A DNA stretch of 64,000 nt from Burkholderia sp. WSM2232 (GCF_000472545.1 NZ_KI421432.1:124001-188000), one strand, 5' to 3'. Counted from the stretch's first letter, positions 1 to 9,347 are shown. The notes: generated by a model from the letters alone, not told the origin. A program made the numbers and translations.

Positions 1-338
1 TGTGCCGCGCGCCAATGCGCCCAGCCTGCTTCGAGCCGCGCCGCTCCTTCGCTTGTCAGGCTGATGGACAATGCGCGTGCGTCCGTCTCAGGCGCCGAAC
101 TCACTACGAGGCCATTGCGGCGCAGCGGCTGGATCGTACGAACCAGCGTGGTGCGCTGCATGTGCATGATCTCGGCCAGTTGCTTCATGGTCAGCGGGCC
201 AAGGCGTTCAAGCCGGCTCAGCAACGAGAACTGCGTGATCGTCAAGCCCACGCTTGCCAGATGGCGGTCGTAGATCTGCGAGACATAGCGCGCGGCCTGG
301 CGGATCGCAAAGCAGTCGTCGTCGAACGAATCTTCCAT
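1..338 (-). CDS. MarR family transcriptional regulator (partial, C-terminus beyond window)
   Basis: The reading frame opens at the ATG at 338 and runs off the left edge after 112 codons, so the C-terminal dimerisation helix is missing. The visible part has a CFAIRQAARYVSQIYDRHL helix, then the MarR winged-helix core with the LGPLTMKQLAEIMHMQRTTL recognition-helix region and the wing. It is clearly paralogous to the protein encoded at 426-848, matching most positions through the winged helix. MarR proteins are dimeric repressors that release DNA when they bind small aromatic ligands or are oxidised. An operator-like palindrome lies directly upstream (358-373), which suggests autoregulation. 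The target gene is not visible and may lie to the left. Confidence 0.85.
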   Translation of the reverse strand, partial: MEDSFDDDCFAIRQAARYVSQIYDRHLASVGLTITQFSLLSRLERLGPLTMKQLAEIMHMQRTTLVRTIQPLRRNGLVVSSAPETDARALSISLTSEGAARLEAGWAHWRAA

Positions 339-357
339 GGTCAGGGTTTCTCCATCA

Positions 358-373
358 GTGCGTATGCACATAT
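358..373 (-). promoter_or_regulatory. MarR operator-like palindrome upstream of the first MarR gene
   Basis: Read on the minus strand this is ATATGTGCATACGCAC, with GTGC and GCAC half-sites around a 4-nt centre. The same 16-mer occurs at 861-876 in front of the second MarR gene. It overlaps a TTATAT -10-like sequence about 30 nt upstream of the ATG at 338, a position suited to autorepression. The operator assignment is inferred from position and repetition. Confidence 0.6.
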
Positions 374-425
374 AACGGCGAAAAGACTCGCAGGGTAGAA
401 AACACCCAGCGGGCATTTGCGCGCG

Positions 426-848
426 TCAACCAGTAATGCTGAACAGCTCCGCACGTAGCGCCTTGGCGCGCCCGTGGCCGAACTTCTTTTCGAACTCTTC
501 CTGCGCGGCGCGCCACGCGATTGCCGCCTTGTCGACGGTCTTTTCACCCTTCTTCGTCAGGCTGAAAAGGAACGTGCGGCTGTCATGCTCCGCCGGTTCG
601 GCTACCACCAGATCGTCGCGCTGCAACGGCTTCATGGCGCGCACGAGCGTAGTGCGCTCCATCACCATGGACTCTGCCAGCTCGAGGATGGGCAGACGAG
701 GCGTGCGGGCGAGCTTGGCGAGAATCGTGAACTGCGCCGCGGTGAGCCCGATTGGGCCCAGATGGCGCTCGTAAAGCTGCGTGATGTGCCGCGCCGCCTG
801 GCGCAGCGCAAAGCAGTTGCATTCGTCGTAGGAGAGCGGGCGGTTCAT
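426..848 (-). CDS. MarR family transcriptional regulator
   Basis: This 140-residue protein has the MarR fold: an N-terminal dimerisation helix (CFALRQAARHITQLYERHL), a winged helix with LPILELAESMVMERTTLVRA as the recognition-helix region, a wing around DSRTFLFSLTKKG, and a C-terminal helix. The start at 848 (MNRPLSYDE) was chosen because the longer frame to 902 would read through the promoter/operator. It is a tandem paralogue of the partial gene at 1-338 and probably arose by duplication. Its promoter holds a perfect palindrome between the -35 and -10 elements, so it is probably autorepressed. The ligand is unknown. The closest upstream gene is the transglutaminase-like gene ending at 921, but an independent promoter lies between them. 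Confidence 0.88.
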   Translation of the reverse strand: MNRPLSYDECNCFALRQAARHITQLYERHLGPIGLTAAQFTILAKLARTPRLPILELAESMVMERTTLVRAMKPLQRDDLVVAEPAEHDSRTFLFSLTKKGEKTVDKAAIAWRAAQEEFEKKFGHGRAKALRAELFSITG

Positions 849-855
849 GCTACGC

Positions 856-884
856 AGTCTATATGTGCATACGCACATAGTCAA
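856..884 (-). promoter_or_regulatory. Promoter with embedded MarR operator for the gene at 426-848
   Basis: On the minus strand a TTGACT -35 (884-879) is followed by a perfect inverted repeat, TATGTGC-N4-GCACATA (862-879), and a TATAGA/TAGACT -10 (863-856). The operator fills the promoter spacer, the classic arrangement for MarR autorepression. The central 16-mer equals the one at 358-373. Confidence 0.7.
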
Positions 885-920
885 GTGCTGTGGGTGCGCC
901 ACCTGCTGTCACACCGAACG

Positions 921-1811
921 CTAAAGCGCCAGGACCGTCACGCCCACTTCCACGCGATGTGCGCCGCCGCCGAGGATCATTCCACGCAGCAGCGACACGT
1001 CGCTGTAATCGCGCCCGATTGCGAGCGTGACGTGGTCCGTGTCGGCGAGTACGTCGTTGGTCGGATCAAGGTCGATCCAGCCGCTGCCCGGGCAATGGAC
1101 CGACACCCACGCATGCGAAGCATCCGCGCCGATCAGCCGCGGCTGACCTGGCGGCGGATCGTTGCGCAGATAGCCGCTCACATAACGCGCCGGCAAGCCG
1201 AGCGAACGCAGGCAGCCGATCATGACCTGCGCAAAGTCCTGGCATACACCGCTCTTCAATTCGAACGCGCGCCCGGCGGGCGTATCGAACATGGTCGCGG
1301 AGGGTTTGTACGCGAAGTCCGCGTGAATGCGGTGCATCAGGTCGATCGCGCCCGCGGCAACGGGCATGCCTGCTGGAAAGCTCGGCAATGCATAGGCGCG
1401 CAACGACGGTCCTGGCGCGATGTTCGGCGATGCAAAGCAGAACTCCACCTCGGCGCGAAACTGCCCGCCCACGCGAAACTCGAGCGCGTCGGCCACCTCT
1501 TCCCACGCGGGCGTTGAGTGCGGATCGAGATCGGTCCAGCGCGGCGTCAGCGCCACGGTCGTTTCGCTGATCAGTTGAAGCCGCTCGTGCGGCGCGTCCA
1601 GCGCGAAATACAGAACGTCGTTGCCGAATGCGTCGATGCGGCTATTCACATACGACGGCTGCGGCTCGATGCGTTCGTGGTGCGAGACGACTCGCTGCCA
1701 CGCGCAAACGATAGGCCGGATAGTGGCCAGGTGCTGCGCGGTCTCGACATAAGTCGAGTAATGATACGTAGTGCGATGTGAAACCGACAGCACCGTGGTT
1801 GCGCTTTTCAT
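921..1811 (-). CDS. Transglutaminase-like domain protein
   Basis: This 296-residue protein has an N-terminal beta-sandwich (YHYSTYVETAQHLATIRP) and a C-terminal papain-like transglutaminase core. The triad is visible: Cys190 in SGVCQDFAQVMIG, His233 in DASHAWVSV and Asp249 in WIDLDPTND. Bacterial members usually act as proteases or peptide-bond modifying enzymes rather than true cross-linkers. The ATG at 1811 overlaps the stop of the ATP-grasp gene (ATGA), so the two are probably translationally coupled. It is the third gene of the operon 7990-921, which encodes a second, larger transglutaminase and an ATP-grasp/alpha-E protein. The substrate is not known; context suggests a made or modified peptide. 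No signal peptide is visible, so it is probably cytoplasmic. Confidence 0.88.
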   Translation of the reverse strand: MKSATTVLSVSHRTTYHYSTYVETAQHLATIRPIVCAWQRVVSHHERIEPQPSYVNSRIDAFGNDVLYFALDAPHERLQLISETTVALTPRWTDLDPHSTPAWEEVADALEFRVGGQFRAEVEFCFASPNIAPGPSLRAYALPSFPAGMPVAAGAIDLMHRIHADFAYKPSATMFDTPAGRAFELKSGVCQDFAQVMIGCLRSLGLPARYVSGYLRNDPPPGQPRLIGADASHAWVSVHCPGSGWIDLDPTNDVLADTDHVTLAIGRDYSDVSLLRGMILGGGAHRVEVGVTVLAL

Positions 1812-4477
1812 GACCCGACCTGCGATGCGACGGTGCTGGCGTGGCTGAAATAGCGCGCGCTGATTTCATGCGCGGCGGCGCCGGCAAAGCCGCCAATCTG
1901 ATCGCACACGGCAATCAGACCGGCGTAGGCGCGGTTCGAGTCGAGCTCGCACAGCGACGCGAGTGTGGGCAGCGAAGCGGCCGGCGGCATCAATTGCGCA
2001 AACGGACGGTGCCGCGTGCTGCCCGCAGCCACCGCGATCTCGTCGAGCTTCTTGCGCAGACGCTCGTAAACGCCGTAGATGCCGCGCGGATTGGTCGGCT
2101 CGATCACCAGCAGATCGATGAGGGCCGGCACTTCAAAACGTCCCGGATAAAGCGCGCGATACGTGAGTGTGCTGTCGAACAATTGCAACAGCAAATCGAA
2201 ACCCGCGGGGGTGGCGAGTTGGCCTTTGTCGGCGACTATGCGCACGAACGCGCACATGGCCGAGACGCGTTCGATATGCCGTCCCGCGAAGAGCAGCCGC
2301 CAGGCTTCGTCGCGAGTCATGCGGTCGCCCTGCGCGCCGCTGATCGCCGACAACTGCACCGACAGCCGTTCCAGCGCGTTCATCAGCGTGACGCGGTCGT
2401 AACGGCTCGCGCCGGGCGCGCTGACGTCCGCTTGCCCCTGCATTTGCTCCTGCATTTGCGCTTGTGCCTGCTGCGCCGCACCGCTCGAACCAGCAGCCGG
2501 CAGCAACGTCTGCAAGGCGTCGCGAAAGTCGTTGCGCGCTGCGAGAATGGTGCGCCAATGATCGTTGGACAACCGCCCACGCACCTCGCCGTTTGAGCGC
2601 GCCTGGCAACTCAGGTTCTGCCCGATGCTCGCCGCGCCCGTGCTCTCGCTGAGATTCGCAACGAGCGCGCGCTCGAAGGCCTGCGGGGTATGCGGCACAA
2701 ACATGTCGCCGGGCTGCACGAGTCCGCAATACAACGCAAGTTCGACGAGCGTCGGGAAAAGAGCTTGCGCATCGTTGCCTTCGAGCGAGCCGAGAATGAA
2801 GCGCAACAGCCGCACGTTGTTCTCCGCGCGTTCGCCATAGCGTCCCGCCCAGAAGAGATTCTCTGCCGCGCGGCTCGATACCGTGCGATGCTTGCGCGCG
2901 AGGTCGGCGGGCTGCAGCGGCGAGGGCAACAATGTGAACGTGGAGGTCGGCTGGCTCGACAGCACCCAGGTGTCGACACTGCTGCCGCCGTATTGCATGG
3001 AGACCGTCGCCTGCCGTTCGGCCGCGAGCCGCGTGAAGCCGCCTGGCATGACGTGCCAGCCGCCGTTGGCATCCGCGATTGCGTACGCGCGCAACACCGA
3101 AGGACGCGTGCCGATGGTGCCCTCGTCGTAGCGCGGCGTGCAGGAGAACCGCTGCGCCTGCTGAATCGTGTAGGCGCCGGGCGCCGCTTCGATCCGTTCG
3201 CGCCACGCGTCAAGCCGCTGCCGGCCCTGCTGCGTCCCGGGTGCCCCGGGTGTCACGCCGCGCGCGGCGTGCGGCCACGTCGGCACGACGAAGGCCTCGT
3301 CCAGATGCGCAAACGCGTGCTCGCGCGCGGCCCGTTCACCGCACCACCAGGTCGCGACGCTCGGCAAAACGAGGTCTTCGTCGAACAGCACTTGCGCAAT
3401 GCCCGGCAGGAAACCGTGCAACGCCGGCGATTCGACGAAACCGGCCCCCGGCACATTGGACACGATGACATTGCCCGCGCGCATTACCTGCAACAGGCCC
3501 GGCACGCCGATAGTCGAATCGGCGCGCAGCTCGACAGGATCGCAGAACGCATCGTCCAGACGGCGCAGCACGACGTGCACGCGCTCCAGACCGGCGAGCG
3601 TCTTCAGATAAAGCATGTCGCCGCGCACGGTGAGGTCCTTGCCCTCGACCAGCGTCACGCCCAGATACCGGGCGAGAAACACATGTTCGAAATAGGTCTC
3701 GCTGAACGGCCCCGGCGTGAGCAAGGCAATGTGCGGCGAAGCGTCGGCGCGCGGCGAGTCGTCGCGCATGGTCGCTCGCGCTGCCTGCACGAGCGTCGAG
3801 ATGAGTTGCGAATAGCTGGGCGCAAGACGGCTCACATGCATAGAGCGGAACGGATCGGCAAACAGCGACGACACGATCAGCCGGTTTTCTAGCGCATAGC
3901 CGAGGCCCGAAGGCGCCTCCGTACGATGCGCCATCACCGTCCATTCGCCGTTGGGCGCGCGCGCAAGGTCGACCGCGACGACCTGCAGGAACTGTCCGCC
4001 AGGCGGCGCATAGCCCGTCACGGAGCGCAGATAGCCGGGATGTCCGAACACCAGCGCGGGCGGCAGCCGCCCGCCTTGCAGCAGCGTTTGCAGCCCATAG
4101 ATGTCCGCGACAATCGCATTGAGCAGCTGTGCGCGCTGCGTCACGCCGCGCTCGATGTGCGCCCACTCCGCCTCGCTGATCAAAAACGGCAGCATGTCGA
4201 GCGCCCACGCGCGCGGCTCGCCGTTATCCGCGTAGACGTTGTAGCTGATGTCGTTGTCGCGGATCTGCTGCGCGACCGAAGCGCGATGCCCCTCCAGCCG
4301 CGCGATGCCGTCTTCGCCCAGCCGCTCGAAGAATTGCCGCCACGGCTCGCGCAACGCGCCGGACGCGTCGCGCAACTCGTCCCAGTGTCCCTCGTGTGCG
4401 GGCACGAGCCGCAACAGGGACGAAGCGTCCGCATGGGCTGCGGACGTATCGAAGGGAAAAGTCGATTGAAAAGCCAA
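1808..4477 (-). CDS. Circularly permuted ATP-grasp / alpha-E domain fusion protein
   Basis: This 889-residue protein has two parts. Residues about 60-520 form a circularly permuted ATP-grasp domain (DISYNVYADNG, HPGYLRSVTG, the GNVIVSNVPGAGFVESPAL segment). Residues about 530-870 form an alpha-E all-helical domain that begins at HRTVSSRAAENLFWAGRYGE. A Gln/Met-rich low-complexity stretch near residue 690 interrupts the alpha-E part. ATP-grasp enzymes of this class are predicted amide-bond ligases acting on peptides, and alpha-E proteins accompany them; in many genomes the two are separate genes. It lies between the DUF2126/transglutaminase gene (30-bp gap) and the small transglutaminase gene (ATGA overlap), so all three should be co-expressed. 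Ligase activity is a family prediction, not demonstrated here. Confidence 0.88.
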   Translation of the reverse strand: MAFQSTFPFDTSAAHADASSLLRLVPAHEGHWDELRDASGALREPWRQFFERLGEDGIARLEGHRASVAQQIRDNDISYNVYADNGEPRAWALDMLPFLISEAEWAHIERGVTQRAQLLNAIVADIYGLQTLLQGGRLPPALVFGHPGYLRSVTGYAPPGGQFLQVVAVDLARAPNGEWTVMAHRTEAPSGLGYALENRLIVSSLFADPFRSMHVSRLAPSYSQLISTLVQAARATMRDDSPRADASPHIALLTPGPFSETYFEHVFLARYLGVTLVEGKDLTVRGDMLYLKTLAGLERVHVVLRRLDDAFCDPVELRADSTIGVPGLLQVMRAGNVIVSNVPGAGFVESPALHGFLPGIAQVLFDEDLVLPSVATWWCGERAAREHAFAHLDEAFVVPTWPHAARGVTPGAPGTQQGRQRLDAWRERIEAAPGAYTIQQAQRFSCTPRYDEGTIGTRPSVLRAYAIADANGGWHVMPGGFTRLAAERQATVSMQYGGSSVDTWVLSSQPTSTFTLLPSPLQPADLARKHRTVSSRAAENLFWAGRYGERAENNVRLLRFILGSLEGNDAQALFPTLVELALYCGLVQPGDMFVPHTPQAFERALVANLSESTGAASIGQNLSCQARSNGEVRGRLSNDHWRTILAARNDFRDALQTLLPAAGSSGAAQQAQAQMQEQMQGQADVSAPGASRYDRVTLMNALERLSVQLSAISGAQGDRMTRDEAWRLLFAGRHIERVSAMCAFVRIVADKGQLATPAGFDLLLQLFDSTLTYRALYPGRFEVPALIDLLVIEPTNPRGIYGVYERLRKKLDEIAVAAGSTRHRPFAQLMPPAASLPTLASLCELDSNRAYAGLIAVCDQIGGFAGAAAHEISARYFSHASTVASQVGS

Positions 4478-4507
4478 GGTCGTATCGGTGTTGTGAGGGT
4501 GAGCGTG

Positions 4508-7500
4508 TTACCAGTAACGCAGGTCGAGCGTAAACGGAAACTCCAGGCTGCGCTGCGGCGTTTGCACGGCAAGCGGCCCCGGCGTATGGCCCGACGCGAA
4601 GAAGCGCGCGCGCCGCCGGCTTTCCGCCTCGTAAGCGTTCACCGGGAAGGTCTGATAGTTGCGCCCGCCCGGATGTGCGACATGATACTGGCATCCGCCG
4701 ATAGAGCGGCCGTTCCATGTATCGACAAGATCGAAAGTGAGCGGCGCATCCACGCCGATGGTCGGATGCAGCGCCGAAGGCTGCGACCACGCGCGAAAGC
4801 GCACCCCGGCCACATATTCGCTGACGCGGCCGGTGGGCTGCAACGGCACGGGCACGCCGTTGACCGTGAGCAGATGACGGTTCTCGTTGAAGCCAAGCGC
4901 CCGCACTTCGAGCCGCTCGACCGACGAATCCACATAACGCACGGTGCCGCCGGCCGCGCCCTCCTCGCCCATCACGTGCCACGGTTCTAGCGCATTGCGG
5001 ATACTCAGCGACACGCCGCTCACCGTGGTCTCGCCGACCAGCGGAAAGCGGAATTCGAAGTGCGGCGCAAACCAGCTACTGTCGAGAGCAAAGCCCTCGC
5101 GGTTCAGGTCGCCGAGCACGTCGTCGAAATCCATCTTCACGAAGGTGCCGAGCAGGAAACGGTCGTGCAGTTCCGTGCCCCAGCGCGTCAACCGCTGCGT
5201 GTACGGCGTGCGCCAGAAGCGCGCAACCAGCGCGCGCAACAGCAACTGCTGCACGAGACTCATGCGCGCATGCGGCGGCATTTCGAAACCACGCAGTTCA
5301 AGCAGGCCGAGACGCCCGGTCGGGCCGTCGGGCGAGTACAGCTTGTCGATGCAAAACTCGGCGCGGTGCGTATTGCCCGTCACGTCGATCAGGATATTGC
5401 GCAGCGACCTGTCGATCATCCAGGCGGGCAGGTTCGCGCTGTCGCGGCCGCCGAGCAGGTCGATCTGCCGCTGCAGTTCACGAAACGCTATTTCCAGTTC
5501 GTAGACCTGATCGTTGCGGGCTTCGTCGATGCGGGGCGCCTGGCTCGTCGGTCCGATAAACAGCCCTGAAAACAGATACGACAGCGACGGGTGGTTGTGC
5601 CAGTACGCGATCAGGCTGGCGAGCAGATCCGGCCGGCGCAGGAACGGACTGTCAGCGGGCGTCGCACCGCCAAGCACGAGGTGATTGCCGCCGCCGGTGC
5701 CGGTATGGCGGCCGTCGGTCATGAACTTCTCGCTGCTCAGATAACACTGCGCCGCCGACTCGTACAGGTACTCGGTGTGATCGACCAGTTCATGCCAGTT
5801 GGCCGCCGGATGAATGTTGACCTCGATTACGCCGGGGTCCGGCGTGACCTGCAGCATCTTCAAACGGGCATCGCGCGGCGGCGGATAGCCGTCGAGCACG
5901 ATCTGCATGCGCAATTCGGCGGCTGTGGCTTCTACGGCTGCAAGCAGGTCGAGATAGTCGTCGAGCTGCGTGAGCGGCGGCATGAAAACATGCAGCAGCG
6001 CACGGCCGCTGCCGAACGCATCGGCTTCGGCTTTCGGACCGGCTGCACGTTTCGGGTCGCGCGCCTCGACGCAGATGGCGGTGCGCAACGTGTCCTTCGC
6101 CGACTTGCCGCGTGCCGGAGCCGCGTCGGCTGCTGCCGCGTCGCGCTGCGGCGCGTACGCGAGCACCGCGCTACCCGGCATGCCGCTCAGCAAGTCCCCC
6201 GCCGACGACGACAACGCCGCTGCCCGCCGTGCATCCGCAGGGCTCATGTCGCGCCGCTCGCCGTCGTACTGCATGCGCAACTGCGCAGCGGGGCGCAACG
6301 GCACCGGCGGCGCGAACGGATCGTGCGCGTGCTGGTAAGGGTAGTCGGTCTTCGACACCCACGGCAGCGAGTCGAGCGGCAGACGGTAACCCATCGGCGA
6401 ATCGCCGGGAATCAGGTACATGCGTTCGTCGCGAAAGAACCAGCGGCCCGTCACCCACTGCGGCGGCGCGTGCGGCACGTCGCGCTCGCGCGCGAGCGGC
6501 AGCACGTAGCCGGTCACGTTGGCAAGGCCCGCATCGAACACGCGGTGCAAGCGCACGCGCTCCAGTTCGTCGTCAAGGCGTGCGTCGAACGGGTCGACGT
6601 TGACCGGCAGACGGCGCTCGCGCCACAGGTAGTACCACACGTCTTCGAAACCGGGCTGAATGCAGTCTTCGTCCAGCGCCAGCTTCGCGGCCAGATGTCT
6701 TAGGAAGCGTTGCGCGTCGGCAGCGGTGTAAGTGCCCGGCTCGCGCTCGTCGGCGAACAGCTCGGGGTTCTGCCAGCATGGTTCGCCGTCGGCGCGCCAG
6801 TACAGCGACATCGCCCAGCGCGGCAATTGCTCGCCCGGATACCACTTGCCCTGGCCGATATGCAGGAAGCCGTTCGCACCGTAGCGCGAACGCAGCTTGT
6901 CCATCAGCGCGACGGCATAGCCGCGCTTGGTCGGGCCGAGCGCATCGGTATTCCATTCGGCGGGGTCGCGGTCGCGCACGGACACGAAGGTCGGCTCGCC
7001 GCCCATCGTCAGGCGCACGTCCATGTCGGCCAGTTGCCGGTCCACCTGGTCGCCCATTGCGAGCACGTCGCTCCACACTTCTTCGGTGTACGGCTTCGTG
7101 ACGCGCGGCGTTTCCAGCACGCGCGTGATGGACATAGTGTGGCTGAACTCGACTTCGGACTCGTCCACCGCGCCCGAGATCGGCGCGGCGCTGCCGGGTT
7201 CGGGCGTGCAGGCAACCGGAATGTGGCCCTCGCCGGCAAGCAGCCCCGAGGTCGGGTCGAGGCCGATCCAGCCCGCGCCCGGCAGATAGACTTCGCACCA
7301 CGCGTGCAGGTCGGTGAAGTCGACCTCGGTACCGCTCGGTCCGTCGATCGCTTTGATGTCGGGCGCAAGCTGCAGCAGATATCCAGACACGAAGCGGGCC
7401 GCAAGGCCAAGCTGACGCAAGGTTTCAACCAGCAGCCAGCCTGAGTCGCGGCACGATCCGGCACCGCTCATGAGCGTTTGCTCGGGCGTCTGCACCCCGG

Positions 7501-7990
7501 GCTCCATCCGGATCAGATAGCGGATCTCGCGTTGCAGCCGCTGATTCAGCGCAACCAGAAAGTCAGCGGTGCCGGTTGGCGTGCGCTCGATGCTGTGAAC
7601 GAACTGGGCAAAGCGCGGCGTCATGGGACGCTTCACGCGATAGGGCGCGAGTTCGAGCGCCAGGTCCGGCGTGTAGTCGAACGGGAACTGTTCGACGGAG
7701 GGCTCGAGAAAGAAGTCGAACGGGTTGTAGACCGCCATCTCGGCGACCAGATCGACGGTCACTTTGAACTCGCGCGTCCGGTCTGGAAACACGAGGCGCG
7801 CCTGATAGTTGGCGAACGCATCCTGCTGCCAGTTGATAAAGTGGTGAGCAGGCTCGACTCGCATCGAATACGAAAGAATCGGAGTCCGGCAATGCGGCGC
7901 GGGCTTGAGCCGCACCACTTGGGGCGACAGCGCCACCAGCCTGTCATAACGGTAATGTGTGACGTGGTTCAACGCGACGCGGATGGACAC
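4508..7990 (-). CDS. Transglutaminase-like / DUF2126 fusion protein
   Basis: This 1160-residue protein starts with a transglutaminase N-terminal sandwich (HVTHYRYDRLVALSPQVVRL) and a transglutaminase core: Cys180 in GSCRDSGWLL, His229 in DLHAWCEVYL, Asp245 in WIGLDPTSG. The rest, from about residue 290, is a DUF2126-type region (GEPTFVSVRDRDPAEWNTDA, later GGGNHLVLGGATP and LVDHTEYLYES), whose overall shape recalls glutamine synthetase-like amidoligases. The GTG at 7990 was preferred over an upstream ATG at 8032 because AGGAG sits 6 nt before it. It is the first gene of the three-gene operon and lies divergent from a metallopeptidase gene. It probably processes or ligates peptide substrates; the precise reaction is unknown. 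Confidence 0.88.
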   Translation of the reverse strand: MSIRVALNHVTHYRYDRLVALSPQVVRLKPAPHCRTPILSYSMRVEPAHHFINWQQDAFANYQARLVFPDRTREFKVTVDLVAEMAVYNPFDFFLEPSVEQFPFDYTPDLALELAPYRVKRPMTPRFAQFVHSIERTPTGTADFLVALNQRLQREIRYLIRMEPGVQTPEQTLMSGAGSCRDSGWLLVETLRQLGLAARFVSGYLLQLAPDIKAIDGPSGTEVDFTDLHAWCEVYLPGAGWIGLDPTSGLLAGEGHIPVACTPEPGSAAPISGAVDESEVEFSHTMSITRVLETPRVTKPYTEEVWSDVLAMGDQVDRQLADMDVRLTMGGEPTFVSVRDRDPAEWNTDALGPTKRGYAVALMDKLRSRYGANGFLHIGQGKWYPGEQLPRWAMSLYWRADGEPCWQNPELFADEREPGTYTAADAQRFLRHLAAKLALDEDCIQPGFEDVWYYLWRERRLPVNVDPFDARLDDELERVRLHRVFDAGLANVTGYVLPLARERDVPHAPPQWVTGRWFFRDERMYLIPGDSPMGYRLPLDSLPWVSKTDYPYQHAHDPFAPPVPLRPAAQLRMQYDGERRDMSPADARRAAALSSSAGDLLSGMPGSAVLAYAPQRDAAAADAAPARGKSAKDTLRTAICVEARDPKRAAGPKAEADAFGSGRALLHVFMPPLTQLDDYLDLLAAVEATAAELRMQIVLDGYPPPRDARLKMLQVTPDPGVIEVNIHPAANWHELVDHTEYLYESAAQCYLSSEKFMTDGRHTGTGGGNHLVLGGATPADSPFLRRPDLLASLIAYWHNHPSLSYLFSGLFIGPTSQAPRIDEARNDQVYELEIAFRELQRQIDLLGGRDSANLPAWMIDRSLRNILIDVTGNTHRAEFCIDKLYSPDGPTGRLGLLELRGFEMPPHARMSLVQQLLLRALVARFWRTPYTQRLTRWGTELHDRFLLGTFVKMDFDDVLGDLNREGFALDSSWFAPHFEFRFPLVGETTVSGVSLSIRNALEPWHVMGEEGAAGGTVRYVDSSVERLEVRALGFNENRHLLTVNGVPVPLQPTGRVSEYVAGVRFRAWSQPSALHPTIGVDAPLTFDLVDTWNGRSIGGCQYHVAHPGGRNYQTFPVNAYEAESRRRARFFASGHTPGPLAVQTPQRSLEFPFTLDLRYW

Positions 7991-8237
7991 ACCGGACTCC
8001 TGGTCTAGGTTGGCAGCCCGCCGAAAAAGCAAGCTTCATGCCGTTGATCTTAAAACCGCATGCCGCTACAGCCCTGCCACCGTGTGCCCTGCCCGCAGGC
8101 CATGCACCAAGGCGAGGCAATGCCGATGCACGATCATGCCCATACTGTGCGTTAAACCGGTGACGTCTGGCCGTGCGGCATGAACATTGCGCGGCATCCA
8201 CGCTCCCAACTGCCACTTGCCGTCTCGGGCTTCGTCC
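7991..8237. other. Divergent intergenic region
   Basis: These 247 bases separate the GTG start of the DUF2126 gene (minus) from the metallopeptidase start (plus) and should hold both promoters. No convincing operator or -35/-10 pair was identified. Confidence 0.4.
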
Positions 8238-9344
8238 ATGAAAACCTTCCACTGCAACCGTTGCTCGCACCGCGTGTTTTTTGAAAACGTGCGCTGCGAA
8301 CGCTGTGAGGCCTTGCTCGGCTACCTGCCGGAACTGCATGAAATCAGCGCTTTCGAAGATGCGGGCCAGGAGCGCTGGCGCAGCCTGCATCCGCAGGCGG
8401 ACGGTGCGCTCTACAAGCAATGCCACAACTATGCAGTCGAAAACGTCTGCAACTGGATGATTCCGGCAGAGTCGCCCGATACATTGTGCCGCGCCTGCCA
8501 GTTGACCCACACCATTCCGAATCTCAGCGCGCCGGACAACCGGCTGTACTGGTATCGCCTTGAAGTCGCAAAGCGGCGCCTGCTTTATACGCTGGCCGAG
8601 TTCGGGCTCGAGGTCAAATCGCGCATTGAAGACCCCGAACAGGGACTCGCATTCGAATTTCTCGAAGACGGCGGCGACGGCTCGCGCGTGATGACGGGTC
8701 ACGACAACGGGCTGATCACGCTCAACATCGCCGAGGCCGACGACGCGCATCGCGAGAAAGTGCGCACTGCGATGGGCGAACCATACCGCACGTTGCTCGG
8801 CCACTTCCGCCACGAAACGGGTCACTACTACTTCAGCCGGCTGGTGGAGAAAAGCCCGCGCTGGCTCGAGCCGTTCCGCAAGCTGTTCGGCGACGAGCGC
8901 GCCGACTACGGCGAGGCGCTCGCGGCCTACTACCGCGACGGCGCGCCCGCCGACTGGCAGGCGTCTTGCATCAGCGCGTATGCAACCATGCACCCTTGGG
9001 AAGATTGGGCCGAGACGTGGGCGCACTACATGTTGATCGTCGACGTGCTCGATACGTCGACCTCGTACGGCCTCGCGCTGCTGCCCGACGATCCGGACGC
9101 ACCCACGCTGACCGACCGCACGCCCGTTGAAGACGCCAGCTTCGATAATCTGATGAGACGCTGGTATCCGCTCACGTATGCATTGAACAGCCTCAATCGC
9201 AGCCTCGGCATGCCCGACGGCTATCCGTTCACATTGGCCGCACCGGTGGTGGACAAATTGCGCTTCGTGCATCGCGTGATTGCGGAGGCGGGAAACAGGT
9301 CGCCGGTCCCGCAAGGCGCGCAGCGCGCCGCGAAGCCGGCCTGA
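8238..9344 (+). CDS. Putative zinc-binding metallopeptidase with N-terminal zinc ribbon
   Basis: This 368-residue protein begins with a zinc-ribbon-like module (Cys6, Cys9, Cys20, Cys23) and more paired cysteines near residues 62-87. A central gluzincin-type active site HETGH lies at residues 192-196, with an acidic segment (GDERADYGEAL) downstream that could give the third ligand. The start at 8238 (MKTFHCNRC) keeps the ribbon at the extreme N-terminus, as expected for the family; longer in-frame starts exist. It is divergent from the ATP-grasp/transglutaminase operon. Such zinc peptidases recur beside ATP-grasp/alpha-E/transglutaminase genes, so it may process or degrade the tag or peptide they make. 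That role is inferred. Confidence 0.8.
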   Translation: MKTFHCNRCSHRVFFENVRCERCEALLGYLPELHEISAFEDAGQERWRSLHPQADGALYKQCHNYAVENVCNWMIPAESPDTLCRACQLTHTIPNLSAPDNRLYWYRLEVAKRRLLYTLAEFGLEVKSRIEDPEQGLAFEFLEDGGDGSRVMTGHDNGLITLNIAEADDAHREKVRTAMGEPYRTLLGHFRHETGHYYFSRLVEKSPRWLEPFRKLFGDERADYGEALAAYYRDGAPADWQASCISAYATMHPWEDWAETWAHYMLIVDVLDTSTSYGLALLPDDPDAPTLTDRTPVEDASFDNLMRRWYPLTYALNSLNRSLGMPDGYPFTLAAPVVDKLRFVHRVIAEAGNRSPVPQGAQRAAKPA

Positions 9345-9347
9345 ACT

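Noticed and set aside
7944..9314. 456-codon minus-strand frame
   Set aside because: Antisense to the zinc metallopeptidase, whose HETGH and Cys motifs make it the real gene.
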